Part shown: piece after piece, positions 45,101 through 52,978 of the stretch
Numbering within the stretch: position 1 is the first letter of the stretch
Layout: each line of letters opens with the position of its first letter
DNA from: Bacillus sp. NTK071
GTDB taxonomy: Bacteria > Bacillota > Bacilli > Bacillales > Guptibacillaceae
DNA length: 64,000 nt
Direction of reading: 5' to 3'
Assembly (NCBI RefSeq): GCF_017303315.1
Contig: NZ_JAFKOI010000006.1
Coordinates: 62,001-126,000, forward strand
Made by a program: the position numbers and the translations under genes
The notes under the pieces: generated by a model
Databases searched by the model: none
Told to the model about the DNA's origin: nothing
Seen by the model: the letters and a program-made list of their open reading frames with translations, nothing else

Positions 45101-45125
45101 GCACGCGTCTAAACGTGTGCTCTTT
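45101..45125 (+). terminator. First attenuator hairpin (T1) upstream of bmrC
   Basis: GCACGCGT (45101-45108) pairs with ACGTGTGC (45113-45120), with one G-T wobble. TCTTTT follows. The left arm can alternatively pair with the leader ORF, and the right arm with the loop of T2. Confidence 0.75.
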
Positions 45126-45146
45126 TCTATGTCTTCATAAGCAATT

Positions 45147-45179
45147 AGGCATAACCGCACACGGTTATGCCTTTTTTTT
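45147..45179 (+). terminator. Second attenuator terminator (T2) upstream of bmrC
   Basis: AGGCATAACCG (45147-45157) pairs perfectly with CGGTTATGCCT (45162-45172), followed by eight T. It lies between the leader ORF and bmrC, where only a conditional terminator makes sense. Confidence 0.92.
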
Positions 45180-45265
45180 GTTTTGGCAAACTCAGAGGTG
45201 AGGTTAGTGTTCAAAAGGTAAGCAAACAAATGTATCCAACTTTAATGGTGATTGGAGTGATTTAC

Positions 45266-47017
45266 TTGTTCTCAATTTTGCGTAAGTTAAGCTGGTTCTT
45301 TAAACAGCATTGGAAGCGCTATAGTCTAGCAATCGGTTTGTTGATTATCGGCGGAATACTTGAAGTGATTCCCCCTAAACTAATTGGAATGGCTATTGAT
45401 GAAATCAATATAGGTAGCCTAACATGGGAAAGCTTAAGATATTATTTATTCATTTATGGAGGTTTACTAATCGTCGTCTACTTTATTACGTATGTATGGA
45501 TGTATAAGCTTTTCGGAGGAGCCTTCCTTGTCGAACGAACGCTACGATCCAAGTTTATGAAACACCTTTTGAAGATGACACCTTCCTTTTATGAAAAGAA
45601 CCGTACCGGTGATTTGATGGCGAGGGCTACAAATGATCTTAAAGCAGTGTCAATGACGGCTGGATTCGGTATATTGACTCTAGTTGACTCAACAATCTTT
45701 ATGTTTCTAATCCTCACGACAATGGGCGTGTTAATTAGCTGGAAACTGACACTTGCTGCTATCATTCCGCTACCGCTCATGGCACTTGCTATGAATAAAT
45801 ACGGTAGCATTATTCATAGGCGATTTACAGCGGCTCAGGATTCCTTTGGGCATATGAATGATCAGGTTCTAGAGTCTATTGCGGGCGTCAGGGTAACACG
45901 CGCATATGTTCAGGAAAGAGCGGATCAAAGGAAATTTCAGAACCTAACGGAGGATGTATACAAGAAGAACATCGATGTAGCGAAAGTTGATGTGCTATTT
46001 GAACCAACGATCAAGGTTCTCGTAGGCATTAGCTACTTAATTGGTTTAGGGTATGGGGCATATCTCGTATTTCACAAAGTACTAACACTAGGTGAATTAG
46101 TTTCATTTAACGTGTACCTTGGAATGCTGATTTGGCCAATGATTGCGGTTGGTGAATTAATTAATGTTATGCAGCGAGGTAATGCATCACTTGATCGTGT
46201 GCTAGAAACGTTATCACATGAAGAGGATGTGAAGGAACATCCGAAGCCGCAACTTCTTGAAGTGCCAGGAACGATCGAATTTAATCATGTAACCTTTACG
46301 TATCCCACGTCATCTGTAAAGAATTTGCATGAAGTTTCTTTCACGTTAAAGAAAGGTCAAACCCTTGGAATTGTAGGTAGAACTGGAAGTGGCAAAACAA
46401 CCTTACTTAAACAGCTATTAAGGGAGTACCCAGTAGGAGACGGGGAGATTCTTTTCTCTGGCGTTCCCATTCAAAATTTACCGCTTAGTACCCTGCAGAG
46501 CTGGATTGGCTATGTCCCACAGGATCAAATGCTTTTCTCTAGATCTGTTCGTGAAAATCTTCTTTTTGGGAAAAGCTCGGGAACAGATCAAGATGTTGAT
46601 CGAGTTCTGAGACTTGCCGATTTCCAAAAGGATATTCACGTTCTTCCGGAAGGACTACAAACGCTTGTTGGTGAGAAAGGCGTCGCTCTTTCTGGTGGAC
46701 AAAAACAACGCGTATCTATTGCAAGAGCACTTATGATTGATCCTGAAATTTTGATTCTAGATGATGCGATGTCTGCAGTAGATGGAAAAACAGAAGCTAA
46801 GATCATTTCAAATATTCGAAGTGAGCGTGCCGGAAAAACGACGTTCATTGCAACCCACCGATTATCAGGAGTGCAGCATGCTGATTGGATTGTTGTACTT
46901 GATAATGGTGAGGTGATTGAAGAAGGTACACACGCAGAACTGCTTAAACAAAAAGGCTGGTATAGAGAGCAATATGATCGACAGCAGCTTGAAGATTCTC
47001 TTAAGGAGGTGCTGTAA
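45266..47017 (+). CDS. bmrC: Multidrug ABC exporter half, BmrC (YheI)
   Basis: This 583-residue half-transporter has a six-helix membrane domain followed by an ATPase domain. GRTGSGKTTLLKQLL near residue 370 is Walker A, LSGGQKQRVS near 478 the ABC signature, and ILILDDAMSAVD near 500 the Walker B. The catalytic Glu after Walker B is Asp here, the known degenerate site of BmrC, so its partner supplies the active site. The start is TTG 45266 (LFSILRKLSWFFK, matching MFSVLKKLGWFFK of B. subtilis YheI), 8 bases after GGAGTG. Upstream in-frame codons run through the terminator. It pairs with bmrD to export drugs and is controlled by the leader attenuator. Confidence 0.93.
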   Translation: MFSILRKLSWFFKQHWKRYSLAIGLLIIGGILEVIPPKLIGMAIDEINIGSLTWESLRYYLFIYGGLLIVVYFITYVWMYKLFGGAFLVERTLRSKFMKHLLKMTPSFYEKNRTGDLMARATNDLKAVSMTAGFGILTLVDSTIFMFLILTTMGVLISWKLTLAAIIPLPLMALAMNKYGSIIHRRFTAAQDSFGHMNDQVLESIAGVRVTRAYVQERADQRKFQNLTEDVYKKNIDVAKVDVLFEPTIKVLVGISYLIGLGYGAYLVFHKVLTLGELVSFNVYLGMLIWPMIAVGELINVMQRGNASLDRVLETLSHEEDVKEHPKPQLLEVPGTIEFNHVTFTYPTSSVKNLHEVSFTLKKGQTLGIVGRTGSGKTTLLKQLLREYPVGDGEILFSGVPIQNLPLSTLQSWIGYVPQDQMLFSRSVRENLLFGKSSGTDQDVDRVLRLADFQKDIHVLPEGLQTLVGEKGVALSGGQKQRVSIARALMIDPEILILDDAMSAVDGKTEAKIISNIRSERAGKTTFIATHRLSGVQHADWIVVLDNGEVIEEGTHAELLKQKGWYREQYDRQQLEDSLKEVL

Positions 47018-49042
47018 TTGAATCGACACGTCGGGAAGCGATTGGTTCAGTACGCACTTGGTTTCAAGAAAAGTATCATTATTGCCCTTCTCCTCTTAAC
47101 AGTAGCTGTTACGGCTGAGCTCTCAGGTCCTTTCATAGCTAAGAGAATGATTGATGTTCATATCCTTGGGATTGAAAAGTCCTGGTATGAATCAGATCAG
47201 GGAGAGGATGCAGTCAAGTATGATGGAGAATGGTATAAACGAAGTGACAACTTCGAAAATGGAGAGGAAAGAGGAAGTGAAGTTCGCATCCTCCAAGTTG
47301 GTCGAGACTATTATTTCATTGATCAGTCGATTGCCTTTGATGGGGAAAGATCCATTAAAAGTAATGAGCTAACGATAGTTAAAGATGAAGAAAAGCAAAC
47401 CTATGGAGCTGAGGAGCTAAGTAACGAAGAGCTTCTGGCATTCTATCAACCACAAATTGAACCAATGATTTGGCTAATTGCACTTTATTTTGGATTACTT
47501 GTGTTTGCTTCCTTTTTTGAATATGGGCAGGGTCTTCTTCTACAAACATCTGCCAACCGCATCATTCAGAAAATGAGAACCGATGTTTACGGGCAAATTC
47601 AGCGTTTGCATATTAGTTATTTTGATAACTTGCCTGCTGGAAAAGTAGTAGCGAGAATTACAAACGACACTGAAGCTATCCGCGAACTGTACGTAACGGT
47701 ACTTGCGACATTTTTCACGAGTATCGTCTATATGACCGGGATTTTCATTGCTCTATTTTTACTAGATGTGAAACTAGCTCTTATTACGTTAACGATTGTA
47801 CCGCTCCTATTTATCTGGATAACGGTTTATAGGAGATATGCATCTAAGTTTAATAAGGTCATTCGCACTAGGATTAGCGATATTAATGGAATGATTAATG
47901 AATCCATTCAGGGTATGTCTATTATTAGAGCATTTAAGCGTCAGAACGAAACCGAAAAAGAGTTTGAAGAGTTGAATGATAGCCATTTTACGTATCAGAA
48001 TAAGCTATTAAACTTAAACGCTTTAATGTCGCATAACCTTGTTAATATTCTTCGAAACATTTCATTCGTTACCTTGATCTGGTATTTCGGTGGAGCTTCG
48101 CTAACGACAGGGGCCGTCATTAGTCTTGGTGTCCTGTACGCCTTCGTTGATTATATGAATCGCTTATTTCAGCCTGTTACAAATATGGTAAATCAGCTGG
48201 CGAATCTTGAGCAAGCGTTAGTAGCTGCTGATCGTGTATTTGAACTTCTTGATGAAAAAGGAGAAGATGTTTCAGACGGTAAGCTTGAGCGATATGAAGG
48301 CAACGTTGCCTTCGAACAAGTTTCTTTTGCTTACAAAGGTGATGACTACGTGTTAAAAGATTTGTCCTTTGAAGCCAAAAAAGGTGAGACTGTTGCGCTT
48401 GTGGGACACACAGGTTCTGGGAAAAGTTCGATAATGAATTTATTATTCCGCTTTTATGATAACCAAAAAGGAACCATATCGATTGATGGTACAAATATTA
48501 AAGATATTCCAAAGCAGCAGTTGAGACAGCATATGGCAATAGTCCTTCAGGATCCTTTCTTATTTACAGGTACAATTGCATCGAATGTGAGTCTTGATGA
48601 TTCATCCATTTCACGCGAGAAAATTGAAAAAGCACTAAAAGATGTAGGAGCTGAGCAGCTTCTACGCACACTTCCAAAAGGCTTCGACGAGCCAGTTATT
48701 GAGAAAGGGAGCACGCTATCTTCTGGTCAACGCCAGCTGATTTCATTTGCAAGGGCCTTAGCGTTTGATCCTGCTGTTTTAATTCTGGATGAAGCTACAT
48801 CAAATGTAGATACGGAGACAGAGATGATGATTCAGCATGCGCTCGATATTTTAAAGAAGGGGCGAACAACGTTTATTATCGCTCATCGCCTTTCAACGAT
48901 TCGAGAAGCAGATCAAATTCTTGTGCTTCATCAAGGAGAGATTGTCGAGCGTGGAAATCACGATGACTTAATGGAGCGTAAAGGTAGGTACTATCAAATG
49001 TATCAGCTTCAACAAGGGAAGAAGATTGAGCAGGCAGTGTAA
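47018..49042 (+). CDS. bmrD: Multidrug ABC exporter half, BmrD (YheH)
   Basis: This 674-residue partner of BmrC has a membrane domain with an inserted extracellular segment after the first helix (about residues 45-150, containing DQSIAFDG). It then has an ATPase domain with GHTGSGKSSIMNLLFR near 468, LSSGQRQLISFARAL near 570 and the canonical ILDEATSNVD with catalytic Glu. The insertion is known in YheH. The heterodimer has one active and one degenerate ATP site. It starts at TTG, 8 bases after AAGGAGG and directly behind the bmrC stop. A 44-bp perfect palindrome ends the operon. Confidence 0.95.
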   Translation: MNRHVGKRLVQYALGFKKSIIIALLLLTVAVTAELSGPFIAKRMIDVHILGIEKSWYESDQGEDAVKYDGEWYKRSDNFENGEERGSEVRILQVGRDYYFIDQSIAFDGERSIKSNELTIVKDEEKQTYGAEELSNEELLAFYQPQIEPMIWLIALYFGLLVFASFFEYGQGLLLQTSANRIIQKMRTDVYGQIQRLHISYFDNLPAGKVVARITNDTEAIRELYVTVLATFFTSIVYMTGIFIALFLLDVKLALITLTIVPLLFIWITVYRRYASKFNKVIRTRISDINGMINESIQGMSIIRAFKRQNETEKEFEELNDSHFTYQNKLLNLNALMSHNLVNILRNISFVTLIWYFGGASLTTGAVISLGVLYAFVDYMNRLFQPVTNMVNQLANLEQALVAADRVFELLDEKGEDVSDGKLERYEGNVAFEQVSFAYKGDDYVLKDLSFEAKKGETVALVGHTGSGKSSIMNLLFRFYDNQKGTISIDGTNIKDIPKQQLRQHMAIVLQDPFLFTGTIASNVSLDDSSISREKIEKALKDVGAEQLLRTLPKGFDEPVIEKGSTLSSGQRQLISFARALAFDPAVLILDEATSNVDTETEMMIQHALDILKKGRTTFIIAHRLSTIREADQILVLHQGEIVERGNHDDLMERKGRYYQMYQLQQGKKIEQAV

Positions 49043-49049
49043 TCTCAAT

Positions 49050-49093
49050 CCCAACACAAAAGCCGTAGCTTAAGCTACGGCTTTTGTGTTGGG
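49050..49093. terminator. 44-bp perfect palindrome, bidirectional terminator
   Basis: The two arms (49050-49071 and 49072-49093) are exact reverse complements centred on CTTAAG. AAAA and TTTT tracts within the stem let it act in both directions. It overlaps the end of the DUF3231 gene. Confidence 0.88.
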
Positions 49094-49629
49094 GCGCCTG
49101 GTGGCAAATAATAGGGTGGTGTCTTCAGCCAGCTTCTTTTCTCCATTAAGGTTTTAAGCTCTGTTGAGTACATAAGAACGTTGGTCTGAATCTTTAGAAA
49201 CATCATGCCGACATCAGTTCTAGTGGATTGGGAAATGGTGCTGGCACACAGCATGTTAACAGCTGCTAGCTTCAACGCTATTCCATTAGCGATTTCGTCA
49301 TCTGTTAATTTTACTCCGAGTGGTATCTCTGATGGTGTTGAATCAGGCTTAGCCTGTGAGGTAGGGGGCAGCTGTACACCCTCTTTAATTAAGAAATCCT
49401 GCAGTTTATTCCAATCCTCAACAGAGCCATCAAAAATGTCCTGAGCGATGTTTTTAAGTGGCTTATCCTCAGTTGTATTCAGAGCCATTTTGTAAAAAAT
49501 TTGAGCTTCTTTAAATATTGCAAAGGCTGTCCAACAGCTCATCACCTCTCCAACGTGCAAAGGCGTTTTGGGTGTATCGTCTGTATAGGATTGAATGATC
49601 CCAAGCATCGACTTGAATATTTTTTTCAT
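49075..49629 (-). CDS. DUF3231 family protein
   Basis: This 184-residue protein is mostly helical. HVGEVMSCWTAFAIFKEAQIFY near residue 25 and a second helical half with DDEIANGIALKLAAVN near 112 suggest a ferritin-like four-helix bundle, as expected for DUF3231. Function unknown; members are widespread in spore-forming Bacilli and are sometimes linked to the spore coat (inference). The ATG at 49629 is 9 bases after GGAGG. The C-terminus is proline-rich (PPYYLPPGAPTQKP). Confidence 0.85.
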   Translation of the reverse strand: MKKIFKSMLGIIQSYTDDTPKTPLHVGEVMSCWTAFAIFKEAQIFYKMALNTTEDKPLKNIAQDIFDGSVEDWNKLQDFLIKEGVQLPPTSQAKPDSTPSEIPLGVKLTDDEIANGIALKLAAVNMLCASTISQSTRTDVGMMFLKIQTNVLMYSTELKTLMEKRSWLKTPPYYLPPGAPTQKP

Positions 49630-49727
49630 CGTTTCAAACCTCCTCAATTCTATACTGGTTCAGAATGAGGGGAATTATGTAGCGTTGTTTGTAAATAAAG
49701 GTCTTCATTTCAGTGTAGGAGCTTCAC

Positions 49728-50429
49728 TTACCTTGAAGAAGGACGAAATCCAGCTTCTTCTGCTTCTGACTTGCTGCAGAACATTTCTTCCGCTACGGTA
49801 ATATCGTAATAGGCACCGTCTGGATTATGATAGATCTTCTCTCCTTTTGAATTGATGTTTCCTTTGATTTTACATCCATTGGCTGTTGGTTTTTCTGAGT
49901 TCTTTTTAGAAAATGCGTTAAATCCTTCTTCTTGAACGTAGTTTTCCATGCTCCAGATACCGATTGCTTTTTCCTGAGCTTCACGTTGGATGGATTGAAA
50001 CTGGTCTACGTATTTCACATTTGGTTGATAGATGTAAGCGACCCTCGCAAGCCCTTTTTCAAGAAGCATTTCGTTAAACATGGTGTCTCCAACCCAAACG
50101 TATGCGAGCAGTCTTCCGTATTTGTCTCGTTCAGAGACATCTAACTCTATACCAATTTCTTTGCCTTCTAATGTGTCTTTCGCAAATTGTGAAGCTTCTG
50201 GACCAAAGGGTTGGACTGGCTTTGTAGGATGTTTGGTTTCCGGTGTATCGACAAGAAGGAGTCTAATTGTTTCTTCACGGTTCTCAACTTGTACTTTTAA
50301 GGTATCTCCGTCAACAACACGTTCTACGGTAGCGGGAATTGTGTTGTCTTGTACTGTTTCTGAAGAAGTAGCCGAACAGGCGGTTAAAACGATAAAAAGT
50401 ATAGATAAAGGCAGTAAATGTGCTCTCAT
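49728..50429 (-). CDS. Thermonuclease-like (SNase) lipoprotein with C-terminal sunset-type domain
   Basis: The 233-residue precursor has a lipobox (FIVLTAC, Cys18). An SNase domain at about 32-165 carries VDGDTLKV, RLLLVDTPE with catalytic Arg/Glu, and RDKYGRLLAYVW with the second Arg. A separate C-terminal module at about 183-230 has KGNINSKGEKIYHNPDGAYY and MFCSKSEAEEAGFRPS, the small Cys-containing domain often found in secreted nucleases. The enzyme should hydrolyse DNA or RNA at the outer membrane face. It is a single gene. Confidence 0.92.
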   Translation of the reverse strand: MRAHLLPLSILFIVLTACSATSSETVQDNTIPATVERVVDGDTLKVQVENREETIRLLLVDTPETKHPTKPVQPFGPEASQFAKDTLEGKEIGIELDVSERDKYGRLLAYVWVGDTMFNEMLLEKGLARVAYIYQPNVKYVDQFQSIQREAQEKAIGIWSMENYVQEEGFNAFSKKNSEKPTANGCKIKGNINSKGEKIYHNPDGAYYDITVAEEMFCSKSEAEEAGFRPSSR

Positions 50430-50504
50430 GTGTCAATACCCTTTCGAAGTAATTATAGTCTTAAGATTCTATTTTGTGCATAAACTAAACGGGGGTGATC
50501 TTTA

Positions 50505-50666
50505 ATGAATCACGGATGTATTTACTGTGAGAAAGAATTGCTCTTCCCATGGGAAAGAAGAAGATTGATTTGCGACGGTTGCCATTATGCAATTTCTGAC
50601 AGTTATCATGAAGAGTATAGAGAGATAAGTGAAAGAAAAATAGAACAGAAATCCCGTCAGATTTGA
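50505..50666 (+). CDS. Small zinc-ribbon protein, 53 residues
   Basis: The frame starts at an ATG 4-5 bases after a strong GGGGGTGATC site and encodes a peptide with CIYC at residues 5-8 and CDGC at 23-26. The two CxxC knuckles spaced 14 residues apart predict a zinc ribbon. A charged helix (residues 34-53, HEEYREISERKIEQ) follows. The stop overlaps a terminator hairpin, so the gene is a self-contained unit. No family was named. It may be a small regulatory or nucleic-acid-binding protein. Confidence 0.72.
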   Translation: MNHGCIYCEKELLFPWERRRLICDGCHYAISDSYHEEYREISERKIEQKSRQI

Positions 50667-50675
50667 CGGGATTTC
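50648..50675. terminator. Terminator, zinc-ribbon gene / menI
   Basis: GAAATCCCGTCA and TGACGGGATTTC form a 12-bp perfect stem with a 4-base loop between convergent genes. Confidence 0.8.
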
Positions 50676-50696
50676 TTCGTGATATGACGAATAAGA

Positions 50697-51077
50697 TTAG
50701 TACCTTTTCACAGCGAGAGTGCAGCGAGAAATACAGATCAATTCTTCATTTTCGTCAACGATGTTAATTTCCCATACCATCGTTCTTCTACCGATGTGAA
50801 TCGGATGTGCAATCGCACGTACAACACCATCCTTTTTGCTACGAAGGTGGTTTGCATTGATCTCCATCCCGAACGTCGCTTCATTTTCTGAGTCAAGGTT
50901 CAATGTACCGCCAATACTTGCAGCTGATTCAGCAAGCGCTACTGATGCACCACCATGGAGAAAACCAAGTGGCTGATGCGTACTTGGACCTACTGGCATT
51001 TCTAGAACAACTTTTTCTGGTGTTAGTGTAATTGCTTTAATCCCGAGTGCTTCAAGCATTGTGTTTGCGAATTCCAT
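50697..51077 (-). CDS. menI: 1,4-dihydroxy-2-naphthoyl-CoA thioesterase (YuxO-type hotdog)
   Basis: This 126-residue hotdog-fold enzyme hydrolyses DHNA-CoA before prenylation by MenA. LGFLHGGASVALAESAAS near residue 36, INANHLRS near 75, AHPIHIGRRTMVW near 90 and LICISRCTLAV at the end match B. subtilis YuxO nearly block for block. The catalytic Glu is in the ALAESAAS helix (known for the family). The gene lies next to menA and the men operon, which supports the assignment over a general PaaI-like thioesterase. It has its own transcript, since the menA terminator lies between the two. Confidence 0.85.
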   Translation of the reverse strand: MEFANTMLEALGIKAITLTPEKVVLEMPVGPSTHQPLGFLHGGASVALAESAASIGGTLNLDSENEATFGMEINANHLRSKKDGVVRAIAHPIHIGRRTMVWEINIVDENEELICISRCTLAVKRY

Positions 51078-51134
51078 CCAATCTCCCCATTTCTATATAC
51101 TTCTCTTTTCAGTATACACGACCAATCGCATACA

Positions 51135-51171
51135 AAAAGGCAAAAGTTCACCTATTGAACTTTTGCCTTTT
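51135..51171 (-). terminator. Terminator of menA
   Basis: AAAAGGCAAAAGTTCA and TGAACTTTTGCCTTTT form a 16-bp stem with loop CCTAT. A T-run follows on the minus strand. Confidence 0.88.
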
Positions 51172-51183
51172 CGTCATGTCTGG

Positions 51184-52128
51184 CTAAACCAGGTAGGCGA
51201 CTAATAAGCCTATAGCCATTAGCAAGCCAAATTGAGTGTGCATTTGAGCTGTCGCTTTCATTGCGGTTACCATTTCTACTGCTTTTGTTTTACCTTCAAA
51301 TAACTTAATGGCTTTGTACGCCTTTGGAATACTAAGGAGCACTAACAAAAGCCATAGAGATGCATCAATGGTAATGATTAGTCCAACGATCCATAGATAC
51401 GAAACAACGAACATTAATTCTAAAGATGTAACAGCTTTATCATGACCGAGAAGAATGGCGACTGTTTGACGGCCTTTTTCTTTATCTCCTTCAAGATCCC
51501 GAATGTTGTTAGCCATTAGGATTCCTCCAACGAGGATTGATATCGGAATTGATAATAGTACACTATCCACTGTAATAGCCTCAGTTTGGATATAGAATGA
51601 TAATAAAACAAGGATTAGTCCCATAAATAAACCGGCTGCGATTTCTCCAAAAGGTGTATAGGCAATAGGGTATGGTCCCCCTGTATAGAAATATCCAGCA
51701 GCCATACAGATTGTGCCGATAACTGCAATCCACCACGTTGTTAATAAGCAAATATAAACACCTAATAAAATAGCGATAGCAAAGAAAATGAATGCAAGGT
51801 TAAGCACTGTTCGAGCGCTTACGCCATCTCGAACAATGGCTCCGCCGATCCCAACACTCTCTGCATGATCAAGGCCTCTTTTGAAATCATAGTATTCATT
51901 AAACATGTTTGTTGCGGATTGGATAAGAATAGATGCGATCATCATAGCCATAAACAATCCAAAATGTAATGTATGATTCTGAAGGGCAAGCATTGTGCCC
52001 AGGAAAACCGGGACGAATGAAGCAGTTAATGTGTGAGGTCTAAGTAATCGCCACCACACTTGCCATGTTGGTTTTGAAGGCGTGACTTTACCCAGCTTAT
52101 CGTGGCTGTTATTCATACGCTCTTCCAT
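51184..52128 (-). CDS. menA: 1,4-dihydroxy-2-naphthoate polyprenyltransferase
   Basis: This 314-residue protein has about eight or nine membrane helices. It attaches the isoprenoid tail to DHNA, giving demethylmenaquinone. MFNEYYDFKRGLDH near residue 76 is the first Asp-rich prenyl-diphosphate motif (N-x-x-x-D type), and NNIRDLEGDKEKGRQT near 205 the second. The ATG at 52128 lies about 10 bases after GGGAGAG. It is transcribed away from menF, and its terminator lies before menI. Together the cluster makes menaquinone for respiration. Confidence 0.95.
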   Translation of the reverse strand: MEERMNNSHDKLGKVTPSKPTWQVWWRLLRPHTLTASFVPVFLGTMLALQNHTLHFGLFMAMMIASILIQSATNMFNEYYDFKRGLDHAESVGIGGAIVRDGVSARTVLNLAFIFFAIAILLGVYICLLTTWWIAVIGTICMAAGYFYTGGPYPIAYTPFGEIAAGLFMGLILVLLSFYIQTEAITVDSVLLSIPISILVGGILMANNIRDLEGDKEKGRQTVAILLGHDKAVTSLELMFVVSYLWIVGLIITIDASLWLLLVLLSIPKAYKAIKLFEGKTKAVEMVTAMKATAQMHTQFGLLMAIGLLVAYLV

Positions 52129-52421
52129 AAATTTGTGTCTCTCCCTTAAATAATGACCTTCTAATAATTTACCTCTGTAACCATTATAGTTTAAAAAAAT
52201 GGATGGGGGGTGTCAATCATTTTGTCAATACAAGGTAAAACTTCCATCAGAGGAAATTTTCTTTCATCTCCTCTGATGGTTAGTTGAACCAATCGTACCT
52301 CTAGGGTAGTTCTTTTATCTAAACCTCTTAATTGACTACCGTTTGAGATGGGTATATTACTGCCCCTAAAAGGGGCTAAAAAGAAAAGCGCTCGCCTTTT
52401 TAAAGGGTGAGCGCTGAATGA
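52129..52421. other. Intergenic region with hairpins downstream of the 95-residue gene
   Basis: No gene is seen. CCATCAGAGGA (52244-52254) pairs with TCCTCTGATGG (52269-52279) as an 11-bp stem, and a GCCCCT/AGGGGC hairpin lies near 52363-52377. TATAAT (52188-52183) and TTGACA (52216-52211) occur on the minus strand, but 22 bases apart, too far for a standard promoter. Confidence 0.45.
52387..52415 (-). terminator. Terminator of the 95-residue gene
   Basis: AGCGCTCGCCTTT and AAAGGGTGAGCGCT form the stem. On the minus strand TTTTCTTTTT follows. Confidence 0.88.
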
Positions 52422-52709
52422 TTAGTAATAAGGATAGGGGTAGGGATATGGTCTAAAGAAAGCGATGCTACCCAGCCCTACACCAAGCAAGCCTCCGAGA
52501 AAACCGCCTGCTAATGCTCCAAAGAAAAACATACCTGGTCCATCTGGTTGTTGTGGACCATCACACTGTCGATTTAATGGACGAATGTAGACAAATTCAT
52601 CGTCAACATCTTCGATATGACCTCTATGCAGTTGGCCATCATGACACTTAATTTCAACACATTGTCCTACATGCTGGCGGCAAACGCCATGGTAATAGTG
52701 TCTGGACAT
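52422..52709 (-). CDS. Small protein: Sm-like N-terminus, Gly-rich helix, Tyr/Pro tail
   Basis: This 95-residue protein has a Cys/His-rich start (HYYHGVCRQHVGQCVEIKCH), then a short beta pattern (DGQLHRGHIEDVDDEFVYIRPL, residues 24-45) resembling small Sm/SH3-like barrels. A Gly-rich hydrophobic helix (GALAGGFLGGLLGVGLG, about 64-80) and the tail PYPYPYPYY follow. Cys, His, Tyr and Pro richness is common in spore-coat and exosporium proteins of Bacilli, so a coat role is a reasonable guess, not a finding. A GGAGG site precedes the ATG. Single gene. Confidence 0.75.
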   Translation of the reverse strand: MSRHYYHGVCRQHVGQCVEIKCHDGQLHRGHIEDVDDEFVYIRPLNRQCDGPQQPDGPGMFFFGALAGGFLGGLLGVGLGSIAFFRPYPYPYPYY

Positions 52710-52881
52710 ATAAGAACCTCCTTCTTAATGAGTCCATAAACAACTGCTATGCAGCGTCTACTTTAATCAGTCTATGCAGACAATTTATTTTGCTAAAGGC
52801 ATTTGCGGAGCATTGAAATGGTTTTTTTTCTTGAGATGGGGAATCTATAGATGAAAAGTACTTTTAGACGAATCAGCTTCG

Positions 52882-52911
52882 TTGACAGTCTAAGCTCGGC
52901 AGGTGTATCCT
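52882..52911 (+). promoter_or_regulatory. Candidate promoter of the men operon
   Basis: TTGACA (52882-52887) and TATCCT (52906-52911) are separated by 18 bases. A short GC hairpin (GCCGAG/CTCGGT near 52926-52942) lies in the presumed leader before menF. Confidence 0.42.
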
Positions 52912-52978
52912 TTAAGTAACTGTGGCCGAGGCTGACTCGGTCTGCTTTTGCATGGAAGAAAGTTGGGGGGAAAAGACG

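Noticed and set aside
45167-45265. Earlier ATG start for bmrC inside the terminator
   Set aside because: It would place the start within the T2 stem and add 33 residues absent from YheI; the TTG with its own GGAGTG fits the family.
52183-52216. menA promoter made of TTGACA and TATAAT
   Set aside because: Both hexamers are present on the minus strand, but the spacer is 22 bases, too long for sigma-A.
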